From Candidatus Babeliales bacterium (GTDB lineage Bacteria; Babelota; Babeliae; Babelales; JACPOV01), in contig JAGVKP010000018.1 of assembly GCA_020050475.1 (NCBI GenBank), positions 1 through 6,440 on the forward strand: a DNA stretch of 6,440 nucleotides, read 5' to 3'. A program made the translations under genes and the position numbers. Each line of letters opens with the position of its first letter. Position 1 is the first letter of the stretch. Below the pieces are notes generated by a model, which saw only the letters and a list, made by a program, of their open reading frames with translations, ran no database searches and had not been told where the DNA came from. Positions 6,146 to 6,440 of the stretch are shown here, piece after piece.

Positions 6146-6440
6146 TCAACTCACCACCGCCATATTGGTCCATGGCAACGTATTAGTATTCAGGTTACCG
6201 GTTGTGCTGGTCGTCTGCGAACCAGGCGGCACATTGATGAACTGTTCGGCAGCCACCACGCCATTATTAAATGCCTTATTTTTGGTAAAAAGAGATTGAC
6301 TCGCTCCGGAGCCGCCATCATCGCGAATACCGCGAGACGCCACCGCTCCCGTATTGCTATCAATAACGCAGTCAACAACAGTCCAAAATTCGACCGCATT
6401 TGCAGAAAAAAAGATACCGAACGCCGTATTACCTGAGGTA
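6146..6440 (-). CDS. Gene E: beta-helix paralogue, C-terminal 97 residues (5' end outside window)
   Basis: The frame is open from the right edge to the TGA at 6146-6148, so only the C-terminal part of a fifth family member is visible. It shows two repeat units (anchors at visible residues 8 and 37, the tail anchor near 66) with the family endings V-V-D-C-V-I-D-S-N-T and N-K-A-F-N-N. The tail has EQFINV in place of NQFSGV, then G-N-L-N and PWTNMAVVS, closely matching the others. A GTG at 6343 is inside the repeat region and is not the start. It lies 72 nt upstream of gene D and may end its own transcript or be part of a longer operon. The signal peptide and ELTIDQPG module are predicted to lie beyond 6440. 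Confidence 0.85.
   Translation of the reverse strand, partial: TSGNTAFGIFFSANAVEFWTVVDCVIDSNTGAVASRGIRDDGGSGASQSLFTKNKAFNNGVVAAEQFINVPPGSQTTSTTGNLNTNTLPWTNMAVVS

Noticed and set aside
671..6440. Pectate-lyase or other carbohydrate-active enzyme function
   Set aside because: Only the beta-helix repeat character is shared. No conserved Asp/Arg catalytic cluster was seen across the paralogues, so no enzyme name is given.

Overview
The window joins the 3' end of a bacterial cell-division gene to a tandem family of secreted repeat proteins. Positions 1-633 (+) carry the C-terminal 210 codons of ftsZ, cut by the left edge. A Rho-independent terminator follows at 641-672. Everything from 671 to 6440 is on the minus strand: four complete genes and the 3' end of a fifth, all paralogues. 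I call them genes A (671-2008), B (2024-3295), C (3317-4687), D (4697-6073) and E (6146-6440, cut by the right edge). They are transcribed E to A, converging on ftsZ.

Each complete paralogue has the same build. There is a short signal peptide, then an almost invariant N-terminal module opening with ELTIDQPG, then a variable core. From about residue 200 a regular repeat of about 28-33 residues runs to the C-terminus. The proteins end in a shared tail, usually NQF-x-GV-A-G followed by PW[TS]N and 4 to 5 more residues. Sequence character (Ile/Val/Leu alternating with polar residues, N-N-T/S turns, one Cys per repeat, I-x-I-[RK]-N-G capping motif) points to right-handed parallel beta-helices exported from the cytoplasm. 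No catalytic signature was recognised, so surface, adhesin-like or glycan-binding roles are inference.

Genes D, C, B and A are separated by 9, 21 and 15 nt and probably form one operon. Gene E is 72 nt upstream of D; that gap holds a possible promoter and a small hairpin. Two of the genes, D and A, share the same 11-nt A-rich Shine-Dalgarno sequence.

Organism: a bacterium with a normal FtsZ and moderate G+C. Large families of exported beta-helix paralogues would fit a host-associated lineage with a surface-protein arsenal, such as Dependentiae (TM6) or a similar intracellular group, but this is a guess and the window does not establish it. No mobile element, tRNA, rRNA or CRISPR array was seen. 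Apart from the terminator and the 72-nt gap, there is almost no non-coding DNA.
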